This document shows, in pieces, positions 16,991 through 25,141 of a stretch of 64,000 bases of DNA (the first letter of the stretch is position 1; every line of letters starts with the position of its first letter). A model generated the notes under the pieces. That model ran no database searches, was not told where the DNA came from, and saw nothing but the letters and a program-made list of their open reading frames with translations. Both the position numbers and the translations under genes were made by a program. Location of the stretch: NCBI RefSeq assembly GCF_947495565.1, contig NZ_CANLZM010000003.1:62001-126000 (forward strand), given 5' to 3'. Origin of the DNA: an uncultured Pontibacter sp. (lineage in GTDB: Bacteria; Bacteroidota; Bacteroidia; Cytophagales; Hymenobacteraceae).

Positions 16991-16998
16991 TTCTGACT

Positions 16999-17973
16999 TT
17001 ATTTTTGCTCTACACCATTGATGTATTTTACCACTTCTTGCAGGTCACCATTCGTATCATACAGCTTCACATCTCCTGTGCCCTTGCTCAAGGAACCTTT
17101 ATCCTTTTTTTTGCCCAACCTGTCAAAATTTGATTTCACTTCCCACAACTTTCCATCAACATAAACACGCTCACTCCATAATTGCCCATTTTCATGGTAA
17201 AATCGTGTCAGTCCATTTTCTATCCCGTTATGGTAATTTGCTTCTGACTTTAGTTTACCATTTTCATGATATGAACTCCACTTGCCATTCCATTTCTCGT
17301 TATCATCCATCTGCCCAACTGTAGCAAGCTGCCCATTTTCGTAGTAGAGCTTGATTTGATAAAGCTTCTGGTCTTTAGTATCTCCAATTTTAATAATCTC
17401 CGATTTTAATTGACCAGAAGGATAAAATTCTTTTAACAGCTGTGATTCTCCATCAGCAGCTTTGTATACTTTCCACACCTTGTTTGAGAGGTTGGGGTGG
17501 AACAACTTTCCAATGCCATGCTCCTCTCCATTTACATAGGATGCAACTGTAGCTGTGTCCCCAGCTATATCAAAGGATATATCAAGTCCATGCTTCTTAC
17601 CTGATTGATAATCTGTCTCTCCTGTTTTATTCCACACTGCTGGCTCTTGATTACTTGCCTTGGTGTAAAAAGTCCATCTACCCTCACGCAATCCCAGAGC
17701 ATATTCTCCTGTCTCCTTTCTTAGCAGAAGGTTCTGTGGTAGCTCACCTTTCCTTTTCTTATCCACTTCTACAATCAACACGGGCATGGTCTGCACAGTG
17801 TCATAGCTATACTCCACCCAATGACCTACTTTAACTCCATTATCATACCTGCCGCTATCTGCATGTTGCTCTGCAAATCCACTGTCCTTGCTTACTACAT
17901 CTTTAGAGGTCTGGCTAAAACAAGAGTTTAGTGCGAAGGCACAGGAAAACATCACAAAAAAAGATTTCTTCAT
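16999..17973 (-). CDS. Exported MORN-variant repeat protein, YwqK-like (cassette gene)
   Basis: A 324-residue protein with a signal peptide (MKKSFFVMFSCAFALNSCFS), possibly a lipoprotein at the cysteine in LNSC. It carries repeats of the MORN_2 type, each built on YxxGxL or ENGxL: YPSGQLKSE, YYENGQLATVG, YHENGKLKSEA, YHENGQLWSE and TNGDLQE. Many Bacteroidota encode such proteins; some resemble antitoxin YwqK, but the repeats alone do not define a function. The start codon is 14 bases from the GTTAGC box of site E and the stop is 8 bases before site F, so it fills one cassette. Confidence 0.75.
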   Translation of the reverse strand: MKKSFFVMFSCAFALNSCFSQTSKDVVSKDSGFAEQHADSGRYDNGVKVGHWVEYSYDTVQTMPVLIVEVDKKRKGELPQNLLLRKETGEYALGLREGRWTFYTKASNQEPAVWNKTGETDYQSGKKHGLDISFDIAGDTATVASYVNGEEHGIGKLFHPNLSNKVWKVYKAADGESQLLKEFYPSGQLKSEIIKIGDTKDQKLYQIKLYYENGQLATVGQMDDNEKWNGKWSSYHENGKLKSEANYHNGIENGLTRFYHENGQLWSERVYVDGKLWEVKSNFDRLGKKKDKGSLSKGTGDVKLYDTNGDLQEVVKYINGVEQK

Positions 17974-17986
17974 AATTGAGTTAAAA

Positions 17987-18050
17987 GCTAACGGTTAGTA
18001 CAGGCTATGAGCGAGGCGTAGCCGAAGCTTAAAGCCTGTGCCGTGTTATG
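17987..18050 (-). other. attC-like site E
   Basis: The clearest site. The minus strand reads CATAAC, arm ACGGCACAGGCT, core AAGCTTCGGCTACGCCTCGC, arm AGCCTGTACTAACC, then GTTAGC. The arms pair with one or two extra bases on one side, as in true attC sites where unpaired bases define the recombined strand. The TAA stop of the 18029 gene lies within it. Confidence 0.7.
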
Positions 18051-18451
18051 TGAAGACGTTCTTTCTTCATTTTTAATATTCCCACCAATACCAACGGTAT
18101 ACCTACTATGGTTCCGAAAAACATGAACCTTAGATAGTATTGGTCTTCTTCATTAAATATCCCCTCTGTTGCATATAACAGCATCGGCAGCATAAAGAGT
18201 GTAAAACCAAAAGCTGAAAGGATTTTCCAAATTGTTTTTTTAGAATTATAAAAGCCTAATAGGGTGATTGTCGCAAGAAGTCCATCCGTAACATAATGCA
18301 CAGCCATACTATCTGTTCCAGCTATTCTTGTTATTGGATACACAAGTGCAGAATTCAAGTAAATCAGCAATATCTGAGCTACAGGCACAAAAGACGACAC
18401 TAGCAAAAAGGCTGTCAATATTAATGGTATTGCGAGGTTTTCATCTTTCAT
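18029..18451 (-). CDS. Small four-helix membrane protein (cassette gene)
   Basis: A 140-residue integral membrane protein with four hydrophobic helices (about 8-32, 52-72, 76-94 and 105-128). I do not recognise the family. The last residues, HITRHRL, are encoded by the attC-like site itself and the stop codon is inside it, as happens in integron cassettes. It is the first cassette next to the tyrosine-recombinase remnant, the position that in an integron is expressed most strongly. Confidence 0.6.
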   Translation of the reverse strand: MKDENLAIPLILTAFLLVSSFVPVAQILLIYLNSALVYPITRIAGTDSMAVHYVTDGLLATITLLGFYNSKKTIWKILSAFGFTLFMLPMLLYATEGIFNEEDQYYLRFMFFGTIVGIPLVLVGILKMKKERLHITRHRL

Positions 18452-18601
18452 GATTACACATAACTACTGTATAGTAGGAGTACCTACTCCTACTATCTGC
18501 ACTATGTGTGGAGTACTGTTAAGACCTTTTCTACAGGTTTTCGTTTTAGATCTTGCTTTCTTTTCCATTCTTCCATAGCGCAACACTAATATAGTTATGT
18601 T

Positions 18602-18736
18602 CTACAAATTATCAAGCGGACTTACAATTTCATCCAAGGCGTAGGTGGCCACGAGCGTGTAAATTTCGGTGGTCTTACTGCTCCTGTGCCCTAGGTACCA
18701 CTGGTAACTAAGGCATCTAAAGGCTCCGATTGTTTG
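18602..18736 (-). pseudogene. C-terminal fragment of a tyrosine recombinase (integrase)
   Basis: Only the last 44 codons remain before an upstream in-frame stop. They read YQWYLGHRSSKTTEIYTL, with the conserved GH and the nucleophilic tyrosine of the XerC/IntI-type catalytic domain, and end SPLDNL, a typical terminus of Bacteroidota recombinases. The arginine and lysine of the active site are lost with the rest of the gene. It lies 150 bases upstream of the first cassette and reads in the same direction. It could be the relic of the recombinase that built the array or an unrelated integrase fragment. Confidence 0.7.
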
Positions 18737-19238
18737 TTAGGCCCGGTCATAACTACGCCCATAGTTGGTCGCAGGTGCTTTGGACGGTTCAGGGAGCGCT
18801 TGTCTACCAGGGCAATACTCAGAAAATGCTGGTGCAGTTGCTCTATGGTTTGCTGCGTTGTGTGCGCTACATAGCGTTTGTAGGTTTTAGAGTTTTTTAT
18901 AAAGCTGCTCTCTTTCGGGTGTTTGCCTATGCGTTGATCGGGCTTGTACCAGAGGCAGATACATATTTCCCATTGGTGTGGTATATAATAGGAGCATATA
19001 TGGTAAAGAGTAATACAAAGCCTAAAGTGACACGTGTTAAAGCGCTACCCGTGAATTATCCGTGTATACCCGGGTTATCCGGGTATACACGGATAAAATG
19101 TACAAGCATGGCACCAGTTGTAAAAGTATGCGGGCATGGCGGAGAAAGCATTATCAGGCAGATTGAAAAAAAATGCTCTGACCAATGCCGGGCAAGAGCA
19201 GGAAACCAAAAGAAGCTGCAAGATGAAGCAGAGAAGTT
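18737..19238. other. Degenerate region beside the integrase fragment
   Basis: Long open frames exist on both strands but none is convincing. On the minus strand a frame of about 118 codons without a start (18691-19044) contains RPKHLRPTMGVVMTG; on the plus strand a 179-residue frame runs from 18730. I recognise neither. The palindrome at 19056-19096 lies inside. The region looks like the remains of mobile genes. Confidence 0.3.
19056..19096. repeat. Perfect 18-bp inverted repeat with 5-base loop
   Basis: TTATCCGTGTATACCCGG (19056-19073), loop GTTAT, then the exact complement (19079-19096). Each arm contains GTATAC. There is no T tract after either arm, so it is not a standard terminator. Confidence 0.8.
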
Positions 19239-19474
19239 AACGCGACAGGTTAATCGGGCGCTACGCTAAAACCGAATCATACTACGCAGAGCGAGTCCTT
19301 AAGGCAAAACTACTCTACGAAGAAATGTTCTTCAGCAGGCCGGCCTTGGTTTCAGGTATTTTACGCACCTGTACCACAAAGCAGGGCAACACCTATTACT
19401 TCTGCTACGATTATGGCTACCTGCTTTTAGACAAAGACAAAGTGTTGGTTATTAATTGGCAGGCGTATTTATAG
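19239..19474 (+). pseudogene. Unrecognised open frame without a good start
   Basis: An open frame of 78 codons ending in TAG at 19472. Its composition is protein-like: YAERVLKAKLLYEEMFFSRP, then GNTYYFCYDYGYLLLDKD. It has no ATG at the 5' end; the first ATG would give a 49-residue protein. It may be the 3' part of a frame-shifted gene whose 5' part is in the preceding frame (near EKLTRQVNR). No family recognised. Confidence 0.35.
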
Positions 19475-19480
19475 CAGTAG

Positions 19481-20380
19481 CTATAGTTGTCTGTAGGCTA
19501 ATCTGGTGCCAGCTTCACTTACCTCCATCTGTGCCACACGGCCGCAAATAAGAGCCAGGTTTAGCGGCTCGTGCCCTACCGGAAAACCATAGCAAACAGG
19601 ATAATTATACTTGCCTGTGTGCTCTAGTATAATCTCAGAAGCAGTTTTGCCAAAAGGTACAGCGGCATCGTTCATATCACTCATGTCGCCAATGATAAGG
19701 CCGGCCAGGTTGGCAAGTTTGCCGCTGCGGTCGAGGTGCACCAGCATACGGTCGATGTGGTAAAGGTATTCGCACAGATCTTCTAAGAATAGGATTTTAC
19801 CTTCGGTGCTAATGTCGGAGCGGGTGCCGGTGAGCGTGTGCAGCATCGAAAGATTTCCGCCTACCAACTGGCCAGTGCCGGTACCGGTGCGGTTAAAGGC
19901 ATGCGGCGCAACGGTATAGTTTAAATCCTCGCCGAACAGCGCACGGCGCAACGTTTCAATAGAGTCTTCGGCGCCCTCCTTCGGGAAGAGAAGCGGCATA
20001 ATAGCGTGCAGGCTTTGCAGGCCTAGGTTATGAATATGGCTATGCAGAGCAGTTACATCGCTAAAGCCTACCAGCCACTTGGGGTGCTTCCGGAACTTGG
20101 TAAAATCTACCTGGTCTATGATGCGGGTGGTGCCGTAGCCGCCACGGCCGCAAATAATGGCCTCAATACTTTCATCGTCCAGCATCTGCTGCAGGTCCTG
20201 CAGGCGCAGGGCATCATCGCCGGCAAAATAGTTGTAACTGGCGCCAATAGTTTGCCCCACCACTACCTGCAAGCCCCAACTCTCAAAAACCCGAACGGCC
20301 ATTTCAATTTCAGGGTGGGAGATTTTACGGGCAGTGGCAATAATGGCAATTTTATCGCCGGGGCGCAGGCTTGGAATCAT
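19481..20380 (-). CDS. ldcA: LD-carboxypeptidase (peptidase S66, muramoyltetrapeptide carboxypeptidase)
   Basis: A 299-residue enzyme of peptidoglycan recycling that removes the terminal D-alanine from the tetrapeptide stem. The S66 catalytic triad is seen: serine in LVGFSDVTAL (about 106), glutamate in LFLEDLCEYLYHIDRML (about 204), histidine in VGHEPLNLAL (about 273). The start MIPSLRPGDKIAIIATAR is the conserved N-terminal strand. There is no signal peptide, matching the cytoplasmic enzymes. It marks the resumption of core sequence after the island. Confidence 0.93.
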   Translation of the reverse strand: MIPSLRPGDKIAIIATARKISHPEIEMAVRVFESWGLQVVVGQTIGASYNYFAGDDALRLQDLQQMLDDESIEAIICGRGGYGTTRIIDQVDFTKFRKHPKWLVGFSDVTALHSHIHNLGLQSLHAIMPLLFPKEGAEDSIETLRRALFGEDLNYTVAPHAFNRTGTGTGQLVGGNLSMLHTLTGTRSDISTEGKILFLEDLCEYLYHIDRMLVHLDRSGKLANLAGLIIGDMSDMNDAAVPFGKTASEIILEHTGKYNYPVCYGFPVGHEPLNLALICGRVAQMEVSEAGTRLAYRQL

Positions 20381-20529
20381 CTTTATACTTGGTTTAGCGT
20401 TGGGCTAATTTATGGCTTTTAGGCAAGATTTGCGAACACGGCAATTTTTAGCCATCTTCGGACACGATTTTAGAGCCATTACCTCATGCAGCCAACCTGC
20501 GTGAAAAGCTAATCAACCTCATCCTTTTT

Positions 20530-22056
20530 ATGACACAAGTACAGAAGAAAAAATCAGGCGTGGATAAGTTCCTGTCGGTGGTGGAGCGCATTGGCAATGC
20601 CCTGCCGCACCCTGCAACGCTTTTTGCCGGCTTTGCCCTGCTGGTAGTTATACTCTCGTGGGTGGCCAGCCAGTTTGATATGGCTGTAACGCACCCTGGC
20701 ACCGGCCAGGCGGTAACACCGTTTAACCTGCTCTCTACCGAGGGCCTCCACATGATACTGACCCGCATGGTAACCAACTTTACCGACTTTGCGCCGCTGG
20801 GCACTGTGCTGGTTTCCTTGCTTGGTATTGGCATTGCCGAGGGCACCGGCCTGATTGGGGCAGTGCTGCGTCTGGTAGTGCTGTCGTCGCCGAAGCGCCT
20901 GCTTACTTTTGTAATTGTATTTTCAGGAGTGCTGTCTAACACAGCTTCTGAAGTTGGCTATGTGCTGCTGGTGCCGTTGGCGGCGGTAATATTTCTGGCG
21001 GCAGGCCGCCATCCGTTGGCTGGTTTGGCTGCTGCCTTTGCCGGTGTGTCTGGTGGCTACAGTGCTAACCTGTTGCTCGGCACCGTAGATCCGCTTTTGG
21101 CTGGCCTGTCTACAGAGGCAGCTAAGATTATTGACCCGAATTATGCGGTTAACCCTGCAGCCAACTACTACTTTATGTTTGTGTCCACGTTTATTATTGC
21201 GGCCCTGGGCACATGGGTAACCGAAAAAATAGTAATTCCGAGGCTCGGAGAATACGAAGGCGACGAGAAACCGCAAAGTATAGACAGGCTTAACCCGCAG
21301 GAAAAACGCGGCCTCTTGTACGCAACCATTGCCATACTGCTGATGACGGCTTTTATACTTGGAGGCCTGCTGCCGGAGAATGGCTACCTGCGAGATCCTG
21401 AAACTAATGAGATACTGCACTCGCCGTTTATGTCGGGTATTGTGGCCTTTATTTTCCTGCTGGCTGCTATTGCCGGCATTGCCTACGGCGTAGGAGCCAG
21501 AACCATTAAAAACGACAGTGATGTGATGCGCGGCATGTCCAAATCCATGGAAACGCTGGGCTCATACATTGTGCTGGTGTTTTTTGCGGCGCAGTTTGTG
21601 GCTTACTTCAACTGGACCAATCTGGGGCTTATCCTGGCCATCAACGGTGCCGATGCCCTTAAAACAATGGGCTTAAGCGGTATTCCGCTGATGATCATGT
21701 TTATTGTGGTGGCCGCTTCTATAAACATGGTGATGGGCTCGGCTTCTGCCAAATGGGCTATTATGGCACCGGTATTCATCCCGATGTTTATGCTGCTGGG
21801 TTACACGCCGGAGTTTACGCAGGTGGCTTACCGTATCGGCGACAGCGTGACTAACATTATTTCTCCTATGATGTCATACTTTGCGTTGATTGTGGCTTTT
21901 ATTCAGCGTTATGATAAGAAGGCCGGTATCGGTACAGTCATTTCTACTATGCTGCCATACTCTGTGGCTTTCTTGCTAGGCTGGATCGTGCTGTTCATTA
22001 TCTGGATTCTGCTGGATCTGCCAATCGGGCCTGGTGCTAACCTGTACATGCCATAG
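20530..22056 (+). CDS. abgT: AbgT-family transporter
   Basis: A 508-residue inner-membrane protein with about ten to twelve helices and two re-entrant loops. It matches the AbgT family: [16 protein letters not shown] near residue 100, the first hairpin region with [15 protein letters not shown] near 140, the [17 protein letters not shown] segment near 175, and the second hairpin with [19 protein letters not shown] near 400. Family members import p-aminobenzoyl-glutamate or export sulphonamides using ion gradients. It is transcribed alone. Identity secure; direction and substrate not settled. Confidence 0.93.
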   Translation: MTQVQKKKSGVDKFLSVVERIGNALPHPATLFAGFALLVVILSWVASQFDMAVTHPGTGQAVTPFNLLSTEGLHMILTRMVTNFTDFAPLGTVLVSLLGIGIAEGTGLIGAVLRLVVLSSPKRLLTFVIVFSGVLSNTASEVGYVLLVPLAAVIFLAAGRHPLAGLAAAFAGVSGGYSANLLLGTVDPLLAGLSTEAAKIIDPNYAVNPAANYYFMFVSTFIIAALGTWVTEKIVIPRLGEYEGDEKPQSIDRLNPQEKRGLLYATIAILLMTAFILGGLLPENGYLRDPETNEILHSPFMSGIVAFIFLLAAIAGIAYGVGARTIKNDSDVMRGMSKSMETLGSYIVLVFFAAQFVAYFNWTNLGLILAINGADALKTMGLSGIPLMIMFIVVAASINMVMGSASAKWAIMAPVFIPMFMLLGYTPEFTQVAYRIGDSVTNIISPMMSYFALIVAFIQRYDKKAGIGTVISTMLPYSVAFLLGWIVLFIIWILLDLPIGPGANLYMP

Positions 22057-22080
22057 TTCTTAATTGAAATTAATGCACAC

Positions 22081-22118
22081 AGAAAAGCCGCAGAAGCATG
22101 AGTTCCTGCGGCTTTTCT
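22081..22118. terminator. Bidirectional terminator between abgT and the porin-like gene
   Basis: A perfect 13-bp inverted repeat, AGAAAAGCCGCAG at 22081 and CTGCGGCTTTTCT at 22106. The stem has A and T tracts on both outer sides, so it can stop both convergent genes. Confidence 0.8.
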
Positions 22119-22130
22119 ATGTGTATCAGT

Positions 22131-22739
22131 TTATTTAATTAGTTTGAGGCCCATACTTACCAGGAACTGTTCGTTTCGGATCTTGCCGCCGCTTTGCTGG
22201 GATGTGTTGGTAAAATTGCGGTTGATGCGCTCGTAACGAACGTCTATGGTTAAGTTGCCGATATCTACCCCCAGGCCAGCCTGGTAGCCCCAATCTGAGC
22301 TGTTGTAGTAGTCCTTAACGGTGCGCCCTTCCTGCTTGGCCGACAGAAGCATGGAGGCCATCGGCCCGGCCTGCACCCGCGCAACACGCAGAAAGTTGAA
22401 GCCCACCAAAAGCGGCACATCCAGGCGGTTAAACCTAAACTTCTCTACGCGCACAATGGTACTGTTGGCATCATCTTTTACCGCTACCATACCACCCGAG
22501 GAAGAAAGAATAGCCTCTGGCTGCAGCAGCAGGCCCAGCAGCTGCAGCCGTGTAAAAGCGCCTGCGTGGTAACCGGTTATATGCTCGGCAGAGGCATACT
22601 GCTGCGGATCGTTCTGGATGCCGCTCAGTTTTACTTGAGATGAACTGACGCCAGCCTTAACGCCGGCCTGAAAAACTTGTGCTTGCGCCGCCATACTAAT
22701 AGCCAGCACAGACATCGTGGATAAAAGGATTTTTTTCAT
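22131..22739 (-). CDS. Outer-membrane beta-barrel protein (PorT-like)
   Basis: A 202-residue exported protein. It has a signal peptide (MKKILLSTMSVLAISMAAQAQ) and then alternating strands of the outer-membrane beta-barrel family common in Bacteroidota: FQAGVKAGVSSSQVKLSG at the N-terminus, LLLQPEAILSSSGG near 80, DWGYQAGLGVDIGN near 150, and EQFLVSMGLKLIK as the last strand. The aromatic or hydrophobic final strand suits BAM-dependent insertion. Specific function unknown. A terminator-like hairpin lies 75 bases upstream. Confidence 0.82.
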   Translation of the reverse strand: MKKILLSTMSVLAISMAAQAQVFQAGVKAGVSSSQVKLSGIQNDPQQYASAEHITGYHAGAFTRLQLLGLLLQPEAILSSSGGMVAVKDDANSTIVRVEKFRFNRLDVPLLVGFNFLRVARVQAGPMASMLLSAKQEGRTVKDYYNSSDWGYQAGLGVDIGNLTIDVRYERINRNFTNTSQQSGGKIRNEQFLVSMGLKLIK

Positions 22740-22807
22740 AGCTAAAAAAGATATTGGTTAGGGTGCCGACAAATGATCTAACGAACTTGTACTATACGTT
22801 AGTGCAC

Positions 22808-22919
22808 AAAAAAAGCCGCCCTTGGGTAAGGGCGGCCTATGCCAATATCCTCCTTTCGGTAGTAGATATTTTGGGATCTTATTTACATCTCACCTTAAAC
22901 AAACATTCCCTTTGGCTTT
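22808..22919 (-). ncRNA. Candidate small RNA, about 110 nt
   Basis: On the minus strand a Bacteroidota -7 box TATCTTTG (22926-22933) with an upstream TTG 16 bases away is followed about 110 bases later by a strong hairpin, GCCGCCCTT / AAGGGCGGC, and seven T residues. No frame lies between. Either this is a stand-alone small RNA, or the hairpin attenuates transcription into the porin-like gene that starts 70 bases downstream. Confidence 0.5.
22815..22836 (-). terminator. Terminator hairpin of the candidate small RNA
   Basis: A 9-bp GC-rich stem with a four-base loop; the poly-T tract, on the minus strand, is at 22808-22814. No protein-coding minus-strand gene ends upstream of it. Confidence 0.65.
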
Positions 22920-22925
22920 ATGATA

Positions 22926-22952
22926 CAAAGATAGTTACAAAAGCCATACCAA
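22926..22952 (-). promoter_or_regulatory. Bacteroidota-type promoter of the candidate small RNA
   Basis: Minus-strand TATCTTTG fits TAnnTTTG, with TTG at 22950-22952. The spacer of 16 is a little shorter than the usual 17-21. Confidence 0.4.
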
Positions 22953-23362
22953 TCTGCATAATTATACAAACAACCATCTTTAACATGCCATTTCCGATAT
23001 TCTTTAGACAAACGCACTTCCTAGCCCGACAAACACATTGCTTTTACAGTGGCGGTTGTCCTTTAATTGCCTGTTATCTAAGAGCTTCAGGACATGATAA
23101 AGATCTGTGGAGCACATCCGAAAATCTTTGCCAGAGTCTGATTTAGCTGTAGCCTGCCTCGTCTTATCAGGCAACTATCGAGCTAAATTTTCTCCCTTAT
23201 TTAGAGATGAGTTTGTATGCGGTTAAATAAAATGTTTGTTCCTGAAAAGTGCGGTTTCAAAGTATGAAGTATAAACGTGATATCTCCGGCAGGAGCATAC
23301 TGCATCTTTTACCTGCATTTCCCGAACAGAATTCATACTTTTGAACTCGCCAAGCACTTTTT
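22953..23362. other. Intergenic stretch without a recognisable gene
   Basis: AT-rich sequence upstream of the radical SAM gene. The plus-strand frame 22754-23146 crosses the small-RNA terminator and shows no protein-like features. A -7-like TACTTTTG (23336-23343) lies 20 bases before the radical SAM start and is the likely promoter. Confidence 0.4.
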
Positions 23363-24340
23363 ATGCGCCTTAGAACCAAACCTGTACTTTGTAATTACTA
23401 CGTTACGTACCGTTGTAACGCAAAGTGCTCGTTCTGTGATATCTGGGAGCGGCCATCGCCTTACATCATGCTGCCGGACGTGGAGCAGAACCTGCGCGAC
23501 CTGAAGCGGCTGGGGGTGCAGGTGATAGATTTTACAGGCGGCGAGCCGCTGCTGCACCGCCAGATAGACCAGATGCTGGGTTTGGCGCACGATATGGGCT
23601 TTGTTACCACGCTCACCACTAACGCCATGCTTTACCCAAAGCTGGCCCAGCGGCTAAAAGGAAAAGTAGACATGCTGCACTTCTCCCTCGACTCGGCTGA
23701 TAAAGAAGAGCACGACCTTGGCCGTGGCGTGGCTTGCTACGATTTTGTGATGGAGTCGATAAAAGTGGCGCGGGAGCTGGGGGAGCAGCCGGATATCTTG
23801 TTCACGGTGTTTCGGCATAACCTGCATCAGCTGGAGGAAGTGTACCAGAAAATCATACTTCCGAACAAGCTGGTGCTGATACTTAACCCTGCTTTTGAGT
23901 ACAACCAGGTAGAAACCGGTGAGCGGCTGACAGAGGAGGAGCTCCGCTACCTGAGCGACTTCGGCAAGCGCAAGCAAGTATACCTGAACGAGGGCTTTGT
24001 GCAGCTGCGCCTGGACGGAGGCAATAAAACTTCCAAACCGGTGTGCAAAGCCGCCAGCACGACACTCGTCATCTCACCGGAAAACGAACTGGTGCTGCCT
24101 TGTTACCATCTGGGCACAAAGAGCTTCGCAATAGCGGGTAATTTACACGATTTATACTTGAGCCAGGAGGTGGAGGAGCTGAAACGGCAGGAGGGAAGGC
24201 TCCCGGCCTGTGAAGGCTGCACCATTAACTGTTATATGCAGCCGAGCTTTGCCGTAGAGCTTAATAAGTACTTCTGGAAAGCCCTGCCCAGCACCTTAAA
24301 GTATAATTACCTGAAGGGCACCTGGAAAAGGCTTATCTGA
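23363..24340 (+). CDS. Radical SAM protein with SPASM-like C-terminal cysteines
   Basis: A 325-residue iron-sulphur enzyme. The SAM-cluster motif is TYRCNAKCSFCDIW (CxxxCxxC, residues 14-21), followed by the SAM-binding DFTGGEPLLH near 57. A C-terminal extension carries further cysteines, VCKAAS, LPCYHLG and CEGCTINCYM, in the arrangement of a SPASM/Twitch auxiliary cluster. Similar proteins modify peptides or lipids, and no substrate peptide is visible nearby. The next gene follows after 76 bases. The radical SAM class is certain, the reaction unknown. Confidence 0.88.
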   Translation: MRLRTKPVLCNYYVTYRCNAKCSFCDIWERPSPYIMLPDVEQNLRDLKRLGVQVIDFTGGEPLLHRQIDQMLGLAHDMGFVTTLTTNAMLYPKLAQRLKGKVDMLHFSLDSADKEEHDLGRGVACYDFVMESIKVARELGEQPDILFTVFRHNLHQLEEVYQKIILPNKLVLILNPAFEYNQVETGERLTEEELRYLSDFGKRKQVYLNEGFVQLRLDGGNKTSKPVCKAASTTLVISPENELVLPCYHLGTKSFAIAGNLHDLYLSQEVEELKRQEGRLPACEGCTINCYMQPSFAVELNKYFWKALPSTLKYNYLKGTWKRLI

Positions 24341-24416
24341 TATTTGCTGTTGATTTTGCCAAACAACATATTTTAACTTTCTAACTTCTGAATTTTCTAA
24401 CTTTTTAACTTAAACT

Positions 24417-24935
24417 ATGCCAGTTATACTTCCGGTAAAAGGTGTGAGACCGCAAATGGGCGAAGGCTGCTGGATTGCCGAGAACGCCACTATTGTTGGG
24501 GATGTAGTGATGGGCGATGAGTGCTCCGTCTGGTTTAATGCCGTTATTCGCGGTGATGTAAACAGCATCCGCATTGGCAACAAAACCAATATTCAGGATG
24601 GAGCCGTGATCCACTGCACGTATGAGCGAGCCGCTACCACTATCGGAAACAACATCTCTATCGGCCACAATGCCATTGTACATGGCTGCACTGTGCATGA
24701 TAACGCATTGGTGGGCATGGGTTCTATTGTGATGGATAATGCCGTGGTAGAGCAGAACTGCATTGTAGCCGCCGGTGCCATTGTGCTGGAAAACACTGTG
24801 TGTGAATCGGGATGGATTTATGCCGGTATTCCGGCCCGCAAGGTAAAACAACTGAGCCCGGAGCAGATAGAAGGGCTGGCCAAAACCGCTAACAACTATG
24901 TAATGTACAGCGGCTGGTTCAGCGGGAAAGTATGA
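24417..24935 (+). CDS. Gamma-class carbonic anhydrase family protein
   Basis: A 172-residue left-handed beta-helix protein of the PaaY/YrdA branch. Hexapeptide repeats run from about 15 to 140. The metal-binding histidines are in AVIHCTYER (about 65), SIGHNAIVHGC (about 82-87). It forms trimers with zinc or iron between subunits. Such proteins hydrate CO2 or act as thioesterase-like accessory proteins. It starts just after the radical SAM gene and could share its transcript. Confidence 0.9.
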   Translation: MPVILPVKGVRPQMGEGCWIAENATIVGDVVMGDECSVWFNAVIRGDVNSIRIGNKTNIQDGAVIHCTYERAATTIGNNISIGHNAIVHGCTVHDNALVGMGSIVMDNAVVEQNCIVAAGAIVLENTVCESGWIYAGIPARKVKQLSPEQIEGLAKTANNYVMYSGWFSGKV

Positions 24936-24968
24936 CTGCTGATAAATTAAAGCCTTGTAGCATTTCTA

Positions 24969-25096
24969 CCGCGAGTTTTCAACTCGTGGTTCTCTATTAG
25001 GCAAGCTTTCAGCTTGCGGGGAAAACCAGACGCTCAGTTGGCTTACGTGACCTGAAAGCTCATGAGCATGATGCACCACGAGTTGAAAACTCGCGG
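24969..25096. repeat. REP/MITE-like element with perfect 22-bp inverted repeat
   Basis: Arms of 22 bases at 24969-24990 (starting CCGCGAGTTTTC) and 25075-25096 are exact complements, 84 bases apart. Inside is a second hairpin GCAAGC-TTTCA-GCTTGC (25001-25017). Small palindromic elements like this are usually mobilised by RAYT or other transposases in trans. Confidence 0.7.
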
Positions 25097-25141
25097 CAGA
25101 TAGAATATTTTCAAGATTTAAATTCTGTAGACGATTGCATA

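Noticed and set aside
18730-19269. A 179-codon plus-strand open frame
   Set aside because: It runs across the perfect palindrome at 19056 and has no recognisable motif; the minus strand is open over part of it as well, so it is likely non-coding or a remnant.
22754-23146. A 130-codon plus-strand open frame upstream of the radical SAM gene
   Set aside because: It crosses the small-RNA terminator hairpin and shows no protein-like composition.
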